Shown here piece after piece: positions 10,040 to 21,451 of a DNA stretch of 64,000 nt. This DNA comes from Coniella vitis (Eukaryota > Ascomycota > Sordariomycetes > Diaporthales > Schizoparmaceae), in contig WUJK01000001.1 of NCBI GenBank assembly GCA_011317545.1, positions 4,135,001 through 4,199,000 on the forward strand, written 5' to 3'. Below the pieces are notes generated by a model. The model did not search any database. It saw nothing but the letters and a program-made list of their open reading frames with translations, and was not told where the DNA came from. Position 1 is the stretch's first letter. Each line of letters opens with the position of its first letter. The position numbers and the translations under genes are program-made.

Positions 10040-11806
10040 TCAAATGAGAGTCACCAAATCTCCTCCATCTTCATCATCTTCGTTATCACGACTCATATCA
10101 TCGTCATCGTCATCGTCAATGTTGTTGCCATCATCCTGATCGCTGTCCTCATCTTCATGTGCATCATTTGTACTTTCGCTGGCCTTCAGCAGATCAGGCT
10201 GATTGACCCGCGCCCAATCCGTATATGTCCACATGCTGTCGAGCAGACGATCCAGAGCAGCCTCGTCGACATGAGCAATGTATCGAGACGTGGTCCTATC
10301 AGAAAGCTTTGGGAACTCGCCAGGGCGCAAAAACATGATTTGATTTCTCGGAATATATGTTTTCGGATGCTCATGAATCCGACGCAGGCTGAGCTGTTTG
10401 AGATTTGGCGTGATTGTTAAAAGGCCACCCAAGAATCTGGCCCAGATCGCAGACTCGCGTCTTTGCTGATCGTCGTCATCATCAGAGTCGCCCTTCGTAG
10501 AGGACAGGCTGATGCCTTTCAGAGAGATGGCAGTGAGCTCAGTGAACTTCTTGAGGACTGAAGCCAGAATGCCGACATCAAGAGTCGCGTCGCCAAGGTC
10601 CAGTTGCCGCAGAGGTAAAAAGACTGGTGGTGGGTTGACATCGTTCCACCCTGGCTTTTCACTGGCAAATTCACCGGGCTTGAGTGCTAGCCATTGGAAG
10701 AAGCGCGGGACCACTTCTCTGTTAAACTCATACACAGAGCAGTCAACGAGGTTCAATCTCAAGTGCGTCAAGTTCGAAGTCAGGCCCAGAAAGCGCCGAA
10801 AGTTTGTCGTCTGTGGATCGTAGTAGGCCTCGGCAGAATCAAGATGCTGAGAATCCGGCCGGCGCCAGACATGATGTAATGGCTGGCCATCTTCACGAGC
10901 CAGGCGCACGTCAACATGCAGTCTGTCCAGGCCCTGAAAAAAAGGGGTCAAACCATCAGTCATGGTAGGAATGGTAGCAAATGCGGTATCGGATATAGCA
11001 GCGTATTTGTGTCGCAGTGTCATCTCGAAGAAACGAGGCGTGCATTTGCTCAGAGATATGGCAGCAAGCAGTACTCTGAAGACGCGGGTGGTAAAGGCAT
11101 TGCTAGTTCTGGGGAAAATATGGGACCCATGACCTTCCCAGCTTCGATATTCGGAAGAGCCGTAACTCCTCCACTCAGCGACCTCCCTAGAAGAGCTGGA
11201 ATCACGGTAGCGTGTGGGAGAGTTGAAGTCACGAATATTGATTGACTCGAGGTCGGGAAGGTTGGCCAAGGCACGCGCCAGAAGCGTGATTGCGACACCG
11301 GAATCCAGCAGCGCGTTCTGCGCGCAAACAGAAGCCTGGTACTGTTGGAAGTCCTCCAGCTTGGTAAGGTCCGCATGATGCACAGATGCAAACTCGTCCA
11401 GCCCAATAACCAAGTGGTGTAGAAAATGTGACAAGATTGGATGCTCTGAAATTTCCAGCAAAGTCTGCAGACTCAACTCAGATATCACTGTGAATAGAGT
11501 CAGTAGGGAGGCGGTATCTCGTATGGGCTCAAGTACATTGGAATACTTACTGAATTGCTTTTTTCGGATGTAAATGTTTGACCACTGCAGCATGAAGACC
11601 GTGAGTGATCTAATCAATTTTCCAGCAAATTGCCGCTGGCTCGGGAGCTCCTGACTTACATAGAGAAACACTTTGCTCTCCACTTGTTTGCAGGTCAATC
11701 GCAGGTTATTGAAATCGGTGGTCGGCAAGGACGAGACAACGCGATCGAGGAGCTCGCGGGGCAGGGCAACAAGGCCTATGCTTTGGGACCGCAAGTCGCT
11801 GGCCAT
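10040..11806 (-). CDS. F-box domain protein with acidic C-terminal tail
   Basis: Three exons: 11806-11660, 11584-11551 (34 nt) and about 11487-10040, joining to 542 aa. Donors are GTAAGTCA and GTAAGTAT; acceptors are TGCAG and CACAG. The junctions read KVFLY-WSNIYIRKKQF-MISELSLQTLLEIS. Residues about 10-45 (VALPRELLDRVVSSLPTTDFNNLRLTCKQVESKVF) form an F-box. The rest has leucine-rich-like stretches (LPLRQLDLGDATLDVGILAS, LKQLSLRRIH). The tail is highly acidic, with a seven-Asp run. F-box proteins recruit substrates to SCF ubiquitin ligases through Skp1. The substrate cannot be predicted. The unspliced frame is accidentally open through both introns, so a naive 588-residue ORF contains two intron translations. 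It is transcribed divergently from the PARP gene. Confidence 0.82.
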   Translation of the reverse strand: MASDLRSQSIGLVALPRELLDRVVSSLPTTDFNNLRLTCKQVESKVFLYVSQELPSQRQFAGKLIRSLTVFMLQWSNIYIRKKQFSKYSNVLEPIRDTASLLTLFTVISELSLQTLLEISEHPILSHFLHHLVIGLDEFASVHHADLTKLEDFQQYQASVCAQNALLDSGVAITLLARALANLPDLESINIRDFNSPTRYRDSSSSREVAEWRSYGSSEYRSWEGHGSHIFPRTSNAFTTRVFRVLLAAISLSKCTPRFFEMTLRHKYAAISDTAFATIPTMTDGLTPFFQGLDRLHVDVRLAREDGQPLHHVWRRPDSQHLDSAEAYYDPQTTNFRRFLGLTSNLTHLRLNLVDCSVYEFNREVVPRFFQWLALKPGEFASEKPGWNDVNPPPVFLPLRQLDLGDATLDVGILASVLKKFTELTAISLKGISLSSTKGDSDDDDDQQRRESAIWARFLGGLLTITPNLKQLSLRRIHEHPKTYIPRNQIMFLRPGEFPKLSDRTTSRYIAHVDEAALDRLLDSMWTYTDWARVNQPDLLKASESTNDAHEDEDSDQDDGNNIDDDDDDDMSRDNEDDEDGGDLVTLI

Positions 11807-12525
11807 CTTGATTGATGATCGCGCTCCAACGTGTCGGGTTGCTCAAAAAGGTGGAGCAGTGTGACGGGCGAGAATTGGCGACACGCTGTGTTGCAAGAGA
11901 CCTCTGGGGAACTCAACCAAGGCAGAGTCAACAAAAGCAGCCAGCAACCCGGCCAACCAGATGAAATGAATGCCCGCCTCATATCGGGATGGAACGTTGT
12001 ACAGTACTATATAGGTGCTTAGTTGTTGCCCAGTGCTGCAGTGCTGCAGGCCACGCTGTATCCTTACTAGCAGGGTGGCTGCCTAGGCAGGTCCCAATAC
12101 TGACGCTGTGGTCACGTGATATCGTGTCTAGCAGCCCCGCTGCTGCCTGCTGCTGCCTCCCAGGTGTCCCGATTAGGAAAGAAGCTACGACCCACCAATA
12201 TACGGCGCGTTTCCGCGAGTCCAGTGCTGACCGCATAGTGCCTTCTGAAATAAGAAGCGGCCTGTAAGCCCCTTTCGTCTTGTTTTTCTACATTGTCTCT
12301 CGTTTCATCTCATCGCTGCCACAACATTCATTGCGCCTTCCTTCCCATCCGTACGCTCTTCTCTTTCGCATCCGTACACATCACTGCACTCAATTTATCA
12401 AATACCCCCTTGGGAGTCGGTCTAGGAAACTCAATCACTTCGTCATCGGCAAAAGCCGAAGCGCAAACAACGACGTTGGCAGTGGGATTTCTTTGGGCTT
12501 TCATCAATCGAGCCGTCCATCCGCC
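11807..12525. promoter_or_regulatory. Shared divergent promoter, F-box / PARP genes
   Basis: 719 bp between two divergent start codons. It contains a TCACGTGA palindrome (about 12112-12119), the core bound by Cbf1/bHLH-type factors, and a GTACAGTACTATATAGG segment (about 11999-12015). Direct repeats of GCTGCTGCC occur near 12139-12160. Regulation by these sites is inferred only from the motifs. Confidence 0.45.
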
Positions 12526-14293
12526 ATGCCTCGGGCCACCAGAGCCTCCAAAGCTGCTGCCGCCGCCAAGGCAGGTGACATTGCAGCAGCTCCCGACGTG
12601 GATGGTTCCAAGAAACGTGCTGCCTCTGTCGATGATACGGAACCCGAACCAAAGAAGACCAGAACTCAGCAAGATCTGAACGACCCCGCCGCGTCTTTCG
12701 GCAATGCTCAGGTAGCCAAGAACCAGGCGGTTCTAGATATTCCACTCGATGAGGGCTGCCCATTGTCTTCTTACACGGTTCACGTCGATTCCGATGGTCT
12801 CATCTGGGACGCTTCTCTCAAGTAAGCAGAATTCTCACTCTTTGTATTTTAGCATAAAGAAGCTCATCTCTTTCCACAGTCAGACCCATGCCGGAAACAA
12901 CCACAACAAGTTCTACCGTCTCCAGCTTCTGGTTGGGGCTGGAGGCTCAGACTTCAAGACCTGGTCCCGATGGGGTCGCGTTGGTGAGAAGGGCCAGAGC
13001 GCAATCTTAGGTGACGGCTCACTTGACAAAGCAAAGCAGATGTTTAACAAGAAATTCAAAGACAAGAGTGGTTTGTCCTGGGAAAGTCGCTCCGAGCCAC
13101 CCAAGCCCAAAAAGTACACCTATGTTGAACGCAGTTATGAGCCTGAAGACGAAGATCAGCAGGCCACAGACGACACGACGCCCCGTGATTTGCCGCCATG
13201 TACTTTGGAACCAGCGGTCCAAAACCTAGTGGAGCTGATTTTCGACCAGCGCATGTTTGCTGCAACCATGTCTGATATGAGATATGACGACAAGAAACTT
13301 CCGCTCGGCAAACTCAGCAAGGCGACGATTATGAGAGGCTTTCAATCTCTCAAGGACCTCTCAAACATGATTAGCGAGCCCAGCAACTCAGCCGGCAACG
13401 GATCGATAGAGGATCTCTCCAACCTCTACTATTCGTTGATCCCCCATGTCTTTGGACGGGACCGCCCCCCGGTACTCAGGAATCTTCTAATGGTCAAGCG
13501 AGAAATAGAGCTTCTCGAAACTTTGATAGACCTCAAAGATGCGAGCAACATTATCAAATCCGAAATCGATGAGCAGTGCCGTATTCATCCACTTGACCGA
13601 CAGTTCCAGGGCTTGCATCTGAATGAGATGACACCCCTTGACCCCGCGCAAGAAGAATATCAGCAGCTGGCAGAGTACCTGACCAACACTCGAGGACAAA
13701 CGCACAGTGTCAAATATAACATTGAAAACATCTTTCGCCTGGAAAGGGAGGGCGAAAGGGACCGTTTTGATACGAGCAAATTCGGAGGGCCGATCCAGGA
13801 TCGGCGCCTGCTGTGGCATGGGTCTCGCGCCACCAATTTTGGTGGTATTCTGAGTCAAGGTTTGCGGATTGCTCCTCCGGAAGCTCCTGTCTCTGGGTAC
13901 ATGTTCGGAAAGGGTGTCTACCTAGCCGACATGTCCAGCAAGTCTGCTGGATACTGCTACTCCCACATTTCGAACGGTACTGCGCTGCTCCTGCTCTGTG
14001 AGGCCGAGCTTGGCAAACCCATGTGGGAGTGTAAGCAGTCAGACTATAACGGACCTGAACACGCGGCTGCCAATGGGTCCTGGTCCACATTGGGAATGGG
14101 CCGGATTGCACCGCAAGAGTGGAAAGATGCCGGCTGTGTCCATCCATCGCTGAAGGGCGTCATGATGCCAGCGACCGAACAAAAGCCACCGGGTCCTACC
14201 CAGATTGACCATGCAACCTTGTATTATAACGAGTACATCTGCTACGATGTCGCTCAAATCCGCCTCCGCTACCTCTTTCGGGTCAAGGTGTGA
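12526..14293 (+). CDS. Poly(ADP-ribose) polymerase, WGR + regulatory + catalytic domains, no BRCT
   Basis: Transfers ADP-ribose from NAD+ to proteins at DNA breaks. Two exons (12526-12821 and 12880-14293) join to 569 aa through DASLN-QTHAGNN. Residues about 1-60 are basic and disordered (RATRASKAAAAAKAG, KKRAAS, EPKKTRT) and probably carry nuclear targeting. The WGR domain follows (about 75-180, FKTWSRWGRVGEKGQS). The helical regulatory domain runs about 215-340 (LPLGKLSKATIMRGFQSL). The catalytic domain has the H-Y-E triad in LLWHGSR (His about 412), FGKGVYLADMSSKSAGYC (Tyr about 446) and YNEYICYD (Glu about 550). The His-Tyr spacing of 34 equals that of human PARP1. Filamentous fungal PARPs such as PrpA and NPO usually start with a BRCT domain; none is encoded in the 500 bp upstream. 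All catalytic residues are intact, so an active enzyme is likely. Confidence 0.95.
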
Positions 14294-14997
14294 ACCTATA
14301 TGAAATTTGGTGTGTCTAGCTTTGCATTTCTTCTTATGTGGTTTAAAGGGATACATGGCTCAGGGCAAAAAGCTTTCACGATACATTGAAAATTACATAG
14401 CTATCTATCTAGACTAACGGCACAAGATCACAGCTTCCGTAGCAAATTATTACAAGAAACGTTTGCAAATGACCGCGGAGACACTATGATGGCAGAGATA
14501 CGGGCATTCATATGCCTAGCGAATAAGCGCAGGTTCCATAAAAAAGCCATCTAACATACCATCCCAGCTTATGAGTTGACATCAAACGAGCAGTTTAGGA
14601 ATATTCAGGTCTCTCAAATGATATGACACAAAACCACATCTTTTCTCCTAAATTCTTGGCACTATGCTGCTGGTGTTGAATCTGGCCCTTGTGGGCATTG
14701 GAAGGATATGCTGCCATGCTTAACTACTGAAAGAAGCCGGGACTTTTCTCGACCACGTGTTTTGCTTGGCTCCAATGTGGTAGGTAAATGTAATTCGAAG
14801 CCTTTCGGCTGTTGCGATTGGTGGTTGGCCGAATCTCTCTTTCTCTCTTCCCCGAATGCTCACATAGCCCTTCTTGTTGCAGCGCCCTGAAACAACTACG
14901 TCTCCCAAGGGATACTCGCCCAAGGATGAACAAAGCAAAGATCCAGCAATATGATTATGATTTAATGTATAAGTCACGTATTCTCGACCTTTACACA
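14294..14997. other. Intergenic between convergent genes
   Basis: 704 bp separating the 3' ends of the PARP and monooxygenase genes. It is AT-rich, and I see no coding or structural signal. Confidence 0.5.
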
Positions 14998-17275
14998 TCA
15001 CCCCCGTGGCACCGCAAGGAATCGAGCAAAGTAATCTTGCAGCCATTGTGCAGCATCTGCACCCATTTGTGCGGCAGACGGTTGTTGTTGTTGCTGTTCC
15101 GCGCCCGTTGTTGTGACGTCCCAGGTCTTGAGCGAGCCGACATAGCCATCTGGTCGAACATTGAGCACAGTGACGTGGCCAGGCAGAGCTGCGTTTGGGC
15201 CGAGATATTTGGTGGTGCAGTGACTGCCCTGAGTGTCGAGGTCGGGCATGTCGTCGACATAAATGGTCCACGGGGAGCGTGCGAGGATTTGCGGCAGCTG
15301 CGCGAGCTCAAAGTTTTGTTTGGGTGTGGATGCTGTAAATTGTCAGTACACAACTGCCGATTTAGAAAGAACAAGAGTTTTGTTGAACAAACGACATACT
15401 TATCAGAGCAAATGCAAAGAGCTGGCTGACGGCCGTATACCTCTCTGGTCGCTTGTATATATCCTCTGCGGATGGAACCCTCGGCCTCTCGAGGTAGCTC
15501 TTGCTCGCCGCAGCAGATAATCTGCTCATTAACGAAGTCGACTCCGCGATGCCCCCACACAGCGCAGCCAAAAACGCACTCTGCGCGGCGTCTGCAACAT
15601 CTGGCACAAACATGTACACTTTGAATTGGCCCAGGACAGGTATGTCCAGCTGCACGTCCACCGGGTTCGCATCAATATACCGACTTACTTTACCTGGTGG
15701 CAGGGTGCAACCAGGGCGGGCGCCCGCGCCCTCGATGCCGTCTGTGTTGAGCTCGTTTTGGCCATACTCGACGCCGACGCCCGAGATGAAGCGCACGTTT
15801 TTGCGGAAATTCTCAGCGAGCGCAGCAGGGTCACCACGACTTAACTCATTGGCATGCTCATAGTCAAAAGCGACGAGGTCACGGGCAATCTTTTGGCGCT
15901 CTGTTTCGTACGAGCCGAGCAGAACCGACGGTTGGCACAGGCCGCGGACGGCGAGGTTGAGCTTCCACGCCAGGTTCCAGCTGTCGTGCAGAGCCGTATT
16001 CATTCCTTGTGCGGCTTTGGGGGAGTGTGTATGTGCTGCATCGCCGGCGATGAATATGCGTGGTTGCTCGTCCTTTGTTGCTGCTGCGGCACTTGTGTGC
16101 TGTGAGGCTGGTGCAGCCGATGCAAATTTGGGAGCAACGCGTTGCGATACGCGGTATTGCCCAAACCATTCAACGGTGCGCCAGCGGATTTGGTACGGCA
16201 ACAGGATTTGGGCGGCTCGCCGCATAATGGCCGCTTGTACCAGTTCTGGGTTTGTATTTGCAGTGATTGGGTGAGCATCGGGCCGCATCTCAATGTACAG
16301 GCGGGTCATGTCTCTTTCCCGCGGCATTACCAGGATGGAACCAAAGCGCTCGCTAAACACAACGGCTTTGGTAAAGATGTCGGGAAAGTTTGTGTCGACC
16401 TCGCCATCCAGTACGCCCCAGACAGACATCTCACTCTCATCATCTCGAATAGCAGATGCCCCAGGGTCCATCGCTTTGCGCACGCGTGAGTGTGCGCCAT
16501 CGCAGCCCACCAAGTATGACGTCTCAAAGGTACGCGGATCGCGCATAACATTGAAGCGGGTCAAAACCTCCATGGTTCCTCGGCTGGTGAGGCTCAGCTC
16601 CTCGAAGCGGTGGCAGCGAGTGACGCTGATACCGCGCTTGGCCAGATCAGCGACAAACACGCGCTCAACCATGCCCTGGTGGCCCACAAGGAGAAAGGGG
16701 TCGACGAGGTCAACAATAAAAGCCGGATAATGTATTTCACGAGCGACCCTGGCCGGGGAGGGTGAAGTGGTAGACGAGTGCCACAGGCAAATGTCGTAGA
16801 CCTTGACACCTTGCTGGAGCAGCTCGTCGGCGAGGCCTAGCATGCGGAGGGTCTCGATAGTCTTGGGCTGCATGCCATCAGCACGGCCAGCGGGGGTCTG
16901 TTCGACACGTTCGTCGAGAATCAACGGGGTGATACCCATGCGAGCAAGAGTGAGGCTAGCCAGGTGTCAGCCAAATGTCCTTGCGCACAAGCCAGCAGAC
17001 AAACGTAAATACCCGAGCATCAGACCAGCTGGACCAGCACCAACGATCGTGACATCGAATCGCTCAGCCTGCTGCTGTACACGGCCAAGAGACGGCACTA
17101 TAAACACTGGCTCGTTCTCGTTGACAAGCTCTGGACGGGGCGTTGCTTCATGGTCTGAATGCTCACTGTTTGCGGCGGTGGTCGTGGGAGTGTTGACGGC
17201 GTCCATGTCCAGGTCCATGTCCGCGTCGCTGCTCGCAAACGAGCTCGACGGCGAGGCGCCCGCGTGGGTTGCCAT
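14998..17275 (-). CDS. FAD-dependent aromatic monooxygenase, phenol 2-monooxygenase family
   Basis: Three exons: 17275-17013, 16955-15400 and 15332-14998, joining to 717 aa. Donors are GTATTT and GTATGT; both acceptors (CTAG, ACAG) restore frame (GLML-GLTLARMG and FALI-TSTPKQNF). An 80-residue acidic/Ser leader precedes the Rossmann motif VTIVGAGPAGLMLG. The DG motif is YLVGCDGAHSRVRKAM, and the FAD ribityl-binding GD motif is RIFIAGDAAHTHSPKAAQGMN, both diagnostic of group A flavin hydroxylases. The C-terminal part (WTIYVDDMPDLDTQGS to WLQDYFARF) is the thioredoxin-fold dimerisation domain of phenol hydroxylases. An Ala/Ser-rich insert lies just before the GD motif. NAD(P)H-dependent ring hydroxylation of a phenolic substrate is expected. 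No biosynthetic core gene is adjacent, so catabolism or detoxification is likelier than secondary metabolism. Confidence 0.9.
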
Positions 17276-19010
17276 GCTTTCACGGCCTCTTGAAAGTTTC
17301 GGTAGGATGCGTCGTCGAGGTTCGTCTGTCGCGGCCCAGGCTCGATCGACAAAGCTCGGAAAATGTGGAAACCCCAAGGCAAGAAGAGCTCGAGTAACTG
17401 TACGCGGCGGGTTTACAAGCCGAGGCAAGTCACATCTCAAAGCATAACGATCTTAACCGACAGTAAATAAGTACACGACTGGTCCAGGTGATCAACAATG
17501 GTGACAGATGAAGAAGGAAACAGCGAACTACCCATCGCCAAAAAGGCCCTGCGGAAAAACCCAATGGCGGTCGTCGGCCTATACAGCGCCCCACAACCGC
17601 TATAACTGGCAGGGCGTCAGAGGTAAGCCCCTGTCGGCACCAGCCGATCTGCGGGCCGTGCCTAGCATCAGCGCCAGCGCCAGCTCCTGGGGCTAGCGAG
17701 AGCTTATTGCCCTGCAAAGGTGCTTGAAGATGCCTTGTCCCAGGTTGTTACTCAACACCAAGCTCAGACAACTTGCTCACTTTCTACCCATCACACAGGA
17801 GCACACACGCCGGCTACTTCCGACCATCCGTTCGAGCACATGGTTCGATCTTGACGGCGTCGCTCCCGGCACCCTCGCATCGACCGTCCTGGACGAGCAC
17901 TGGCGCCCGCCACTGTGCAGAGATGAATCCCGGCCTGCTGCCGAGAGCCTCCCAATGGTGGCGTCGCCACGACATGCAGCGAGAAGAGCCCTGAAGTGGC
18001 ACACGATGCGCCAATCCGGGGTCTTGGCTTGACGCCAGGCTTGTCGAACAAGATATCCATTGTCCCTAAGCTGCATCCACAGCCATGGCGCTCTTGAACC
18101 TCTGCCGCGACAAAGATCGAGCCCAGCATGCGCCTATCTTCCGTGTGGCTTTCGGCTGTGTGGCCTCAGTGTGATGTGCAGGAGGACATGGGAAGCCAAA
18201 TCATCCTTCTCATCCTTGCGTGGCTTCAGTTCAGAACCGAGTCCAATAAGATCTCGCCCTCCTCTTCTCGATCGCTAGATTGAGATACGAAGTCGGCGTA
18301 CTCCCATCTGTCCTCAGCAGAACCCAGGCGTCCAAGGACAGGTTATTTCCACCATTCAGTGGCTCCCCGGTGCTCGGTTCGCAATAGTCTGCTTCTCATG
18401 CAGCCACACGAGTATGCGGATCCGCATGCATACACACGGTGCTCGATATCCGCAAGGAAAATACGCCAAACCTCAATTTGCAAAGCAGATATCTGGTCAG
18501 TGGCCGAAAACAAAAAGATGAGTCCTTCCATCTCTCACGATGAAGTCGCCCCAGATCAGCCACTCTGATACAGAATCCTGCAAGTGCTTCTATATGGATC
18601 CCCAGCTACGGCTATTGAGTCTCCTCACCCAGCCAAAAGGCCTGTTTATAGGCTGGTGAAGCGAGAGAAACATAACAAACTAGGCATGTTGCCTCCTCTC
18701 CAAAATAATTGATGCGATGTATAGAGCGTCGTAAGGACTGTTAAAGCACAGCCACTACAGTGGTCAACAGGATCACACATGGCAGCAAGGCCAGCCCGAG
18801 ATGGAAACTAATTCAAGGTGTCAACCACGGTACTTGGCTATGTGTTGTATTGGCAATTCTCGAACTGCCATCTACAAGCGATGCGGGGATCTGCAAACCA
18901 TACAACTGCCGGCAATGTACCAGACTCTACAAGGATGATCAAGTGCCGTGAGATTAGCTTTGGCGTACTTGGAGAGAGGGTTTGTGTACCCATGCCGCAA
19001 ACGCGGTTGG
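17276..19010. other. Gene-poor stretch upstream of transporter relic
   Basis: 1.7 kb with GC content like coding DNA but stops in every frame. Short open stretches on both strands (for example 17724-18032 + and 17791-18129 -) show no recognisable domain. It may contain further decayed coding sequence, but I could not assign any. Confidence 0.4.
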
Positions 19011-19019
19011 TGTTGGACT

Positions 19020-19940
19020 GAATGCTTTGGCAATGGTGAGGAGAGCACGCCGCCCCTCTGGCGCTTGAATCGTGCGGAGCAAAAAGAAATGTCCAAAACA
19101 TGTCTTCCAGAAACCTCCCTCAGGGCCAGCAGGATTAGTCTGTTGACAGGTGCAATGGTCGCCGTGACCAACCTGCAGTATGGTCTGGACTCAGTCGTCA
19201 TCTCCAGCCTACAGGCAATGCCTTGCTTGCTCGCAGTCTCCGGCTATCCACACTCAGGCGCAGTGGAGGGCTATGCCAGTAGAGAGAGAGCTAGCCCTGC
19301 TCTTGCACAGAATCTACAGACCTGCTTCCCAACCTCCAATCAGCTTGACTGACCATCGTTGGCAAAATTGTTGGCACCGTCGTCATCAACCTCACGCAGA
19401 TGCGCCTCAATAAGGGGAGCTGTCAAGCCGCCACAGTCATCCTCTCCATTGGCCTTTCCTTCGTTCCCGAGTCCCTCTCATCATCGCATCCACCGCAGCA
19501 GGATGCACACAGCTAGAGACGTGCTTGGTTTCCGTCTGTGGCCACTTGCTCAACGCCCATAAGCTCAAGCTGGATGGATCGAAATGGTCAAGGACATTCA
19601 AGAGCAAGAACGCACGGCATGCACCATCGGGCCCGTTGGACCAATGCCTCGGCACAGAATTGCGGCGCACTCTCCTCTGCTACGCCGTGATATTCAGCCA
19701 GTCCGGGATCCGGTGCGTGAGTTGTGTTTAGCACTCTAGTCCCCCGAGATTGCAGGCCTGCCGACCACGCGGCGTTCTACCATAACATCGTCAAAGCGTG
19801 CATTGGATTTGTTGAGGTCAATGTGGGCATCTACCTCATACGTTATGTTATTGGCTGGCACACCATCCTCACGCTCAGAGCAGTGGTGAGGATGGTGCCT
19901 GGTGTAATGGTTGGACAAGTCAAGCAGACAAAGGTATTGT
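19020..19940 (+). pseudogene. Decayed MFS sugar transporter (multiple frame breaks and deletions)
   Basis: Four fragments in the same order as a sugar porter lie in different frames. Fragment A (about 19070-19270) reads ISLLTGAMVAVTNLQYGLDS then VVISSLQAMPCLLAVSGYP, the first helix and its loop in fungal hexose/quinate porters. Fragment B (about 19350-19515) reads TIVGKIVGTVVINLTQMRL and SIGLSFVPES, like the helix-6 region. Fragment C (about 19640-19720) reads LGTELRRTLLCYAVIFSQSG, the entry to helix 7. Fragment D (about 19725-19940) reads ADHAAFYHNIVKACIGFVE and NVGIYLIRYVIG, like helix 8. Stops and frame changes separate the pieces, and the segment between helices 1 and 6 is missing. No intron structure repairs this. 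Mutations look like indels rather than C-to-T repeat-induced mutation. Family placement comes from motif resemblance alone. Confidence 0.7.
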
Positions 19941-20284
19941 AGGGTTGCCTTGGGCTCCTTCGCCCAAAGGTTCTTTGGCCGTTTCATTGTTTCGGTAGGT
20001 GTCTGACACGTTGGATGGAAAGGAAGGAGAACAAGGATGCTATGATAGGTATGGAGCAGTCGTCTTTGTCTCAATTTGTCCAAGGTCTCATGTGCATTCC
20101 TCGTATATGTTTTATGGATAATCCAGATTGTATACCTATGTAAGACCACGATTGATTTCTGCAAGGAGACTGAATATGCAATTATAGCCCGTTTGCAATA
20201 ACCTCGAACCTGGGCGATCAATCATCCTCTCCTGGACCCAGAACCATTCCTTCAAAGCAGACCGCTGACCGTCCACAGAACAAC
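19941..20284. other. Intergenic
   Basis: 344 bp after the transporter relic. No feature is recognised. Confidence 0.4.
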
Positions 20285-21052
20285 ATGCCTTCATCAGGCG
20301 ATCAAAGCACCACCACCATTGGGAGCAACGACACACCAATATCGCCACTTTCGCCACCGGGCTCACCGGGCAGCACAGCCATGGCCTCCTCGTCTCCTTC
20401 TTCATCCTCCTTTATATCCGCCCCGGCCTCGCCCAGCGCTTCTCCATCCACTGACTCCGAGACGATACTCTACGAAGGAACCGGCGCAGGCACCTTTTAC
20501 ACTCCCGTCATCCAGCGAGCCCGCTGTCAGGTCCACAGAGCCATGGCGGCGGCGGCGGCGACGACGACGACGACGAAGACGACACCTAGAACGTTAGACT
20601 CTAGTCCGGTATCCAGCCCTGTCATCCCATTGTGTTTCGTGGCTTGCTCTTCGTCTTCTCTTACAACTACATCAGGCACTGCGACTTTGAGACCCGAGTC
20701 TGTGCCTTCCTGTTCTCCCAGCATCACCATCACCACCACTACAAACCCACCATCATCACCCGCATCCCGTGTCAAACCCCTCAACCCTCCACCTGACCAC
20801 CTCCTCAGCCCATGCACCTCCCACTTTCTCACAAAAGCCCAATACGACGCACATCTCAACGAGTATCATGGTGTCAGCTGCGCCGAAGACGGTGTGTTAC
20901 CGTCATCAGTATCTGCAAACAAACTGAATGGTGGTTGCGATGTGCATGCTTGGAACAGGTATCGGGTGGTTCCTCTGAATGTGGCGAGGAAGACGATCGG
21001 TCCACAGGGTCGAAGGTGTGTTCAGAGTGTAGGAAAGAGTGAGACGATGTGA
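20285..21052 (+). CDS. Hypothetical Ser/Thr/Pro-rich protein
   Basis: Single-exon ORF of 255 aa beginning MPSSGDQSTTTIG. It is dominated by Ser, Thr and Pro (for example SPLSPPGSPGS and SSPSSSSF), with an Ala run followed by a Thr run at about residues 88-101 encoded by GCG and ACG triplet repeats. A segment CTSHFLTKAQYDAHLNEYHG resembles the second half of a C2H2 finger but lacks the first Cys, so no zinc finger is claimed. No signal peptide or membrane helix is seen. Low complexity and lack of a domain leave real doubt that it is a gene; the context (next to a decayed transporter) also allows a chance ORF. Confidence 0.4.
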   Translation: MPSSGDQSTTTIGSNDTPISPLSPPGSPGSTAMASSSPSSSSFISAPASPSASPSTDSETILYEGTGAGTFYTPVIQRARCQVHRAMAAAAATTTTTKTTPRTLDSSPVSSPVIPLCFVACSSSSLTTTSGTATLRPESVPSCSPSITITTTTNPPSSPASRVKPLNPPPDHLLSPCTSHFLTKAQYDAHLNEYHGVSCAEDGVLPSSVSANKLNGGCDVHAWNRYRVVPLNVARKTIGPQGRRCVQSVGKSETM

Positions 21053-21055
21053 GGA

Positions 21056-21451
21056 GACTATCTGATCGTGTCTCGTGGGCGTGAATCCAAGAGAGACTAT
21101 AAGAGAGCGCGAACGGTGATGATATTTAGACAACCAAATAAAGCTCCTTTGCAAAACCTCACAGAATGTATACACCCTACAGTACTCATCAAGGCAGCAC
21201 AGCCAGCTAGTTACAAACGTCATGATATTGTGGTAAATAAAAAAGAAATCCTCCATTGGACGTTATCACAAAGTCCTTGGCCAAAACTTGCCACCGTGTG
21301 CATAAGAGGATATGGTATAGTGATCATCACCACCGCCCCTTGTTCATGTCTAATCTAATCGTAAAAACGTATAATCCATGAAATTGAAACCCAAACAAAA
21401 ACGCTCTATACTGTGCTCTTATGTCTTTATCCCCCACGACGGCCAAGCCGC
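21056..21451. other. Intergenic between convergent genes
   Basis: About 400 bp of AT-rich 3'-flanking DNA. Nothing recognised. Confidence 0.4.

Noticed and set aside
17724..18278. Short ORFs that might be a decayed gene
   Set aside because: No fragment could be matched to any family, so I list the stretch only as gene-poor.
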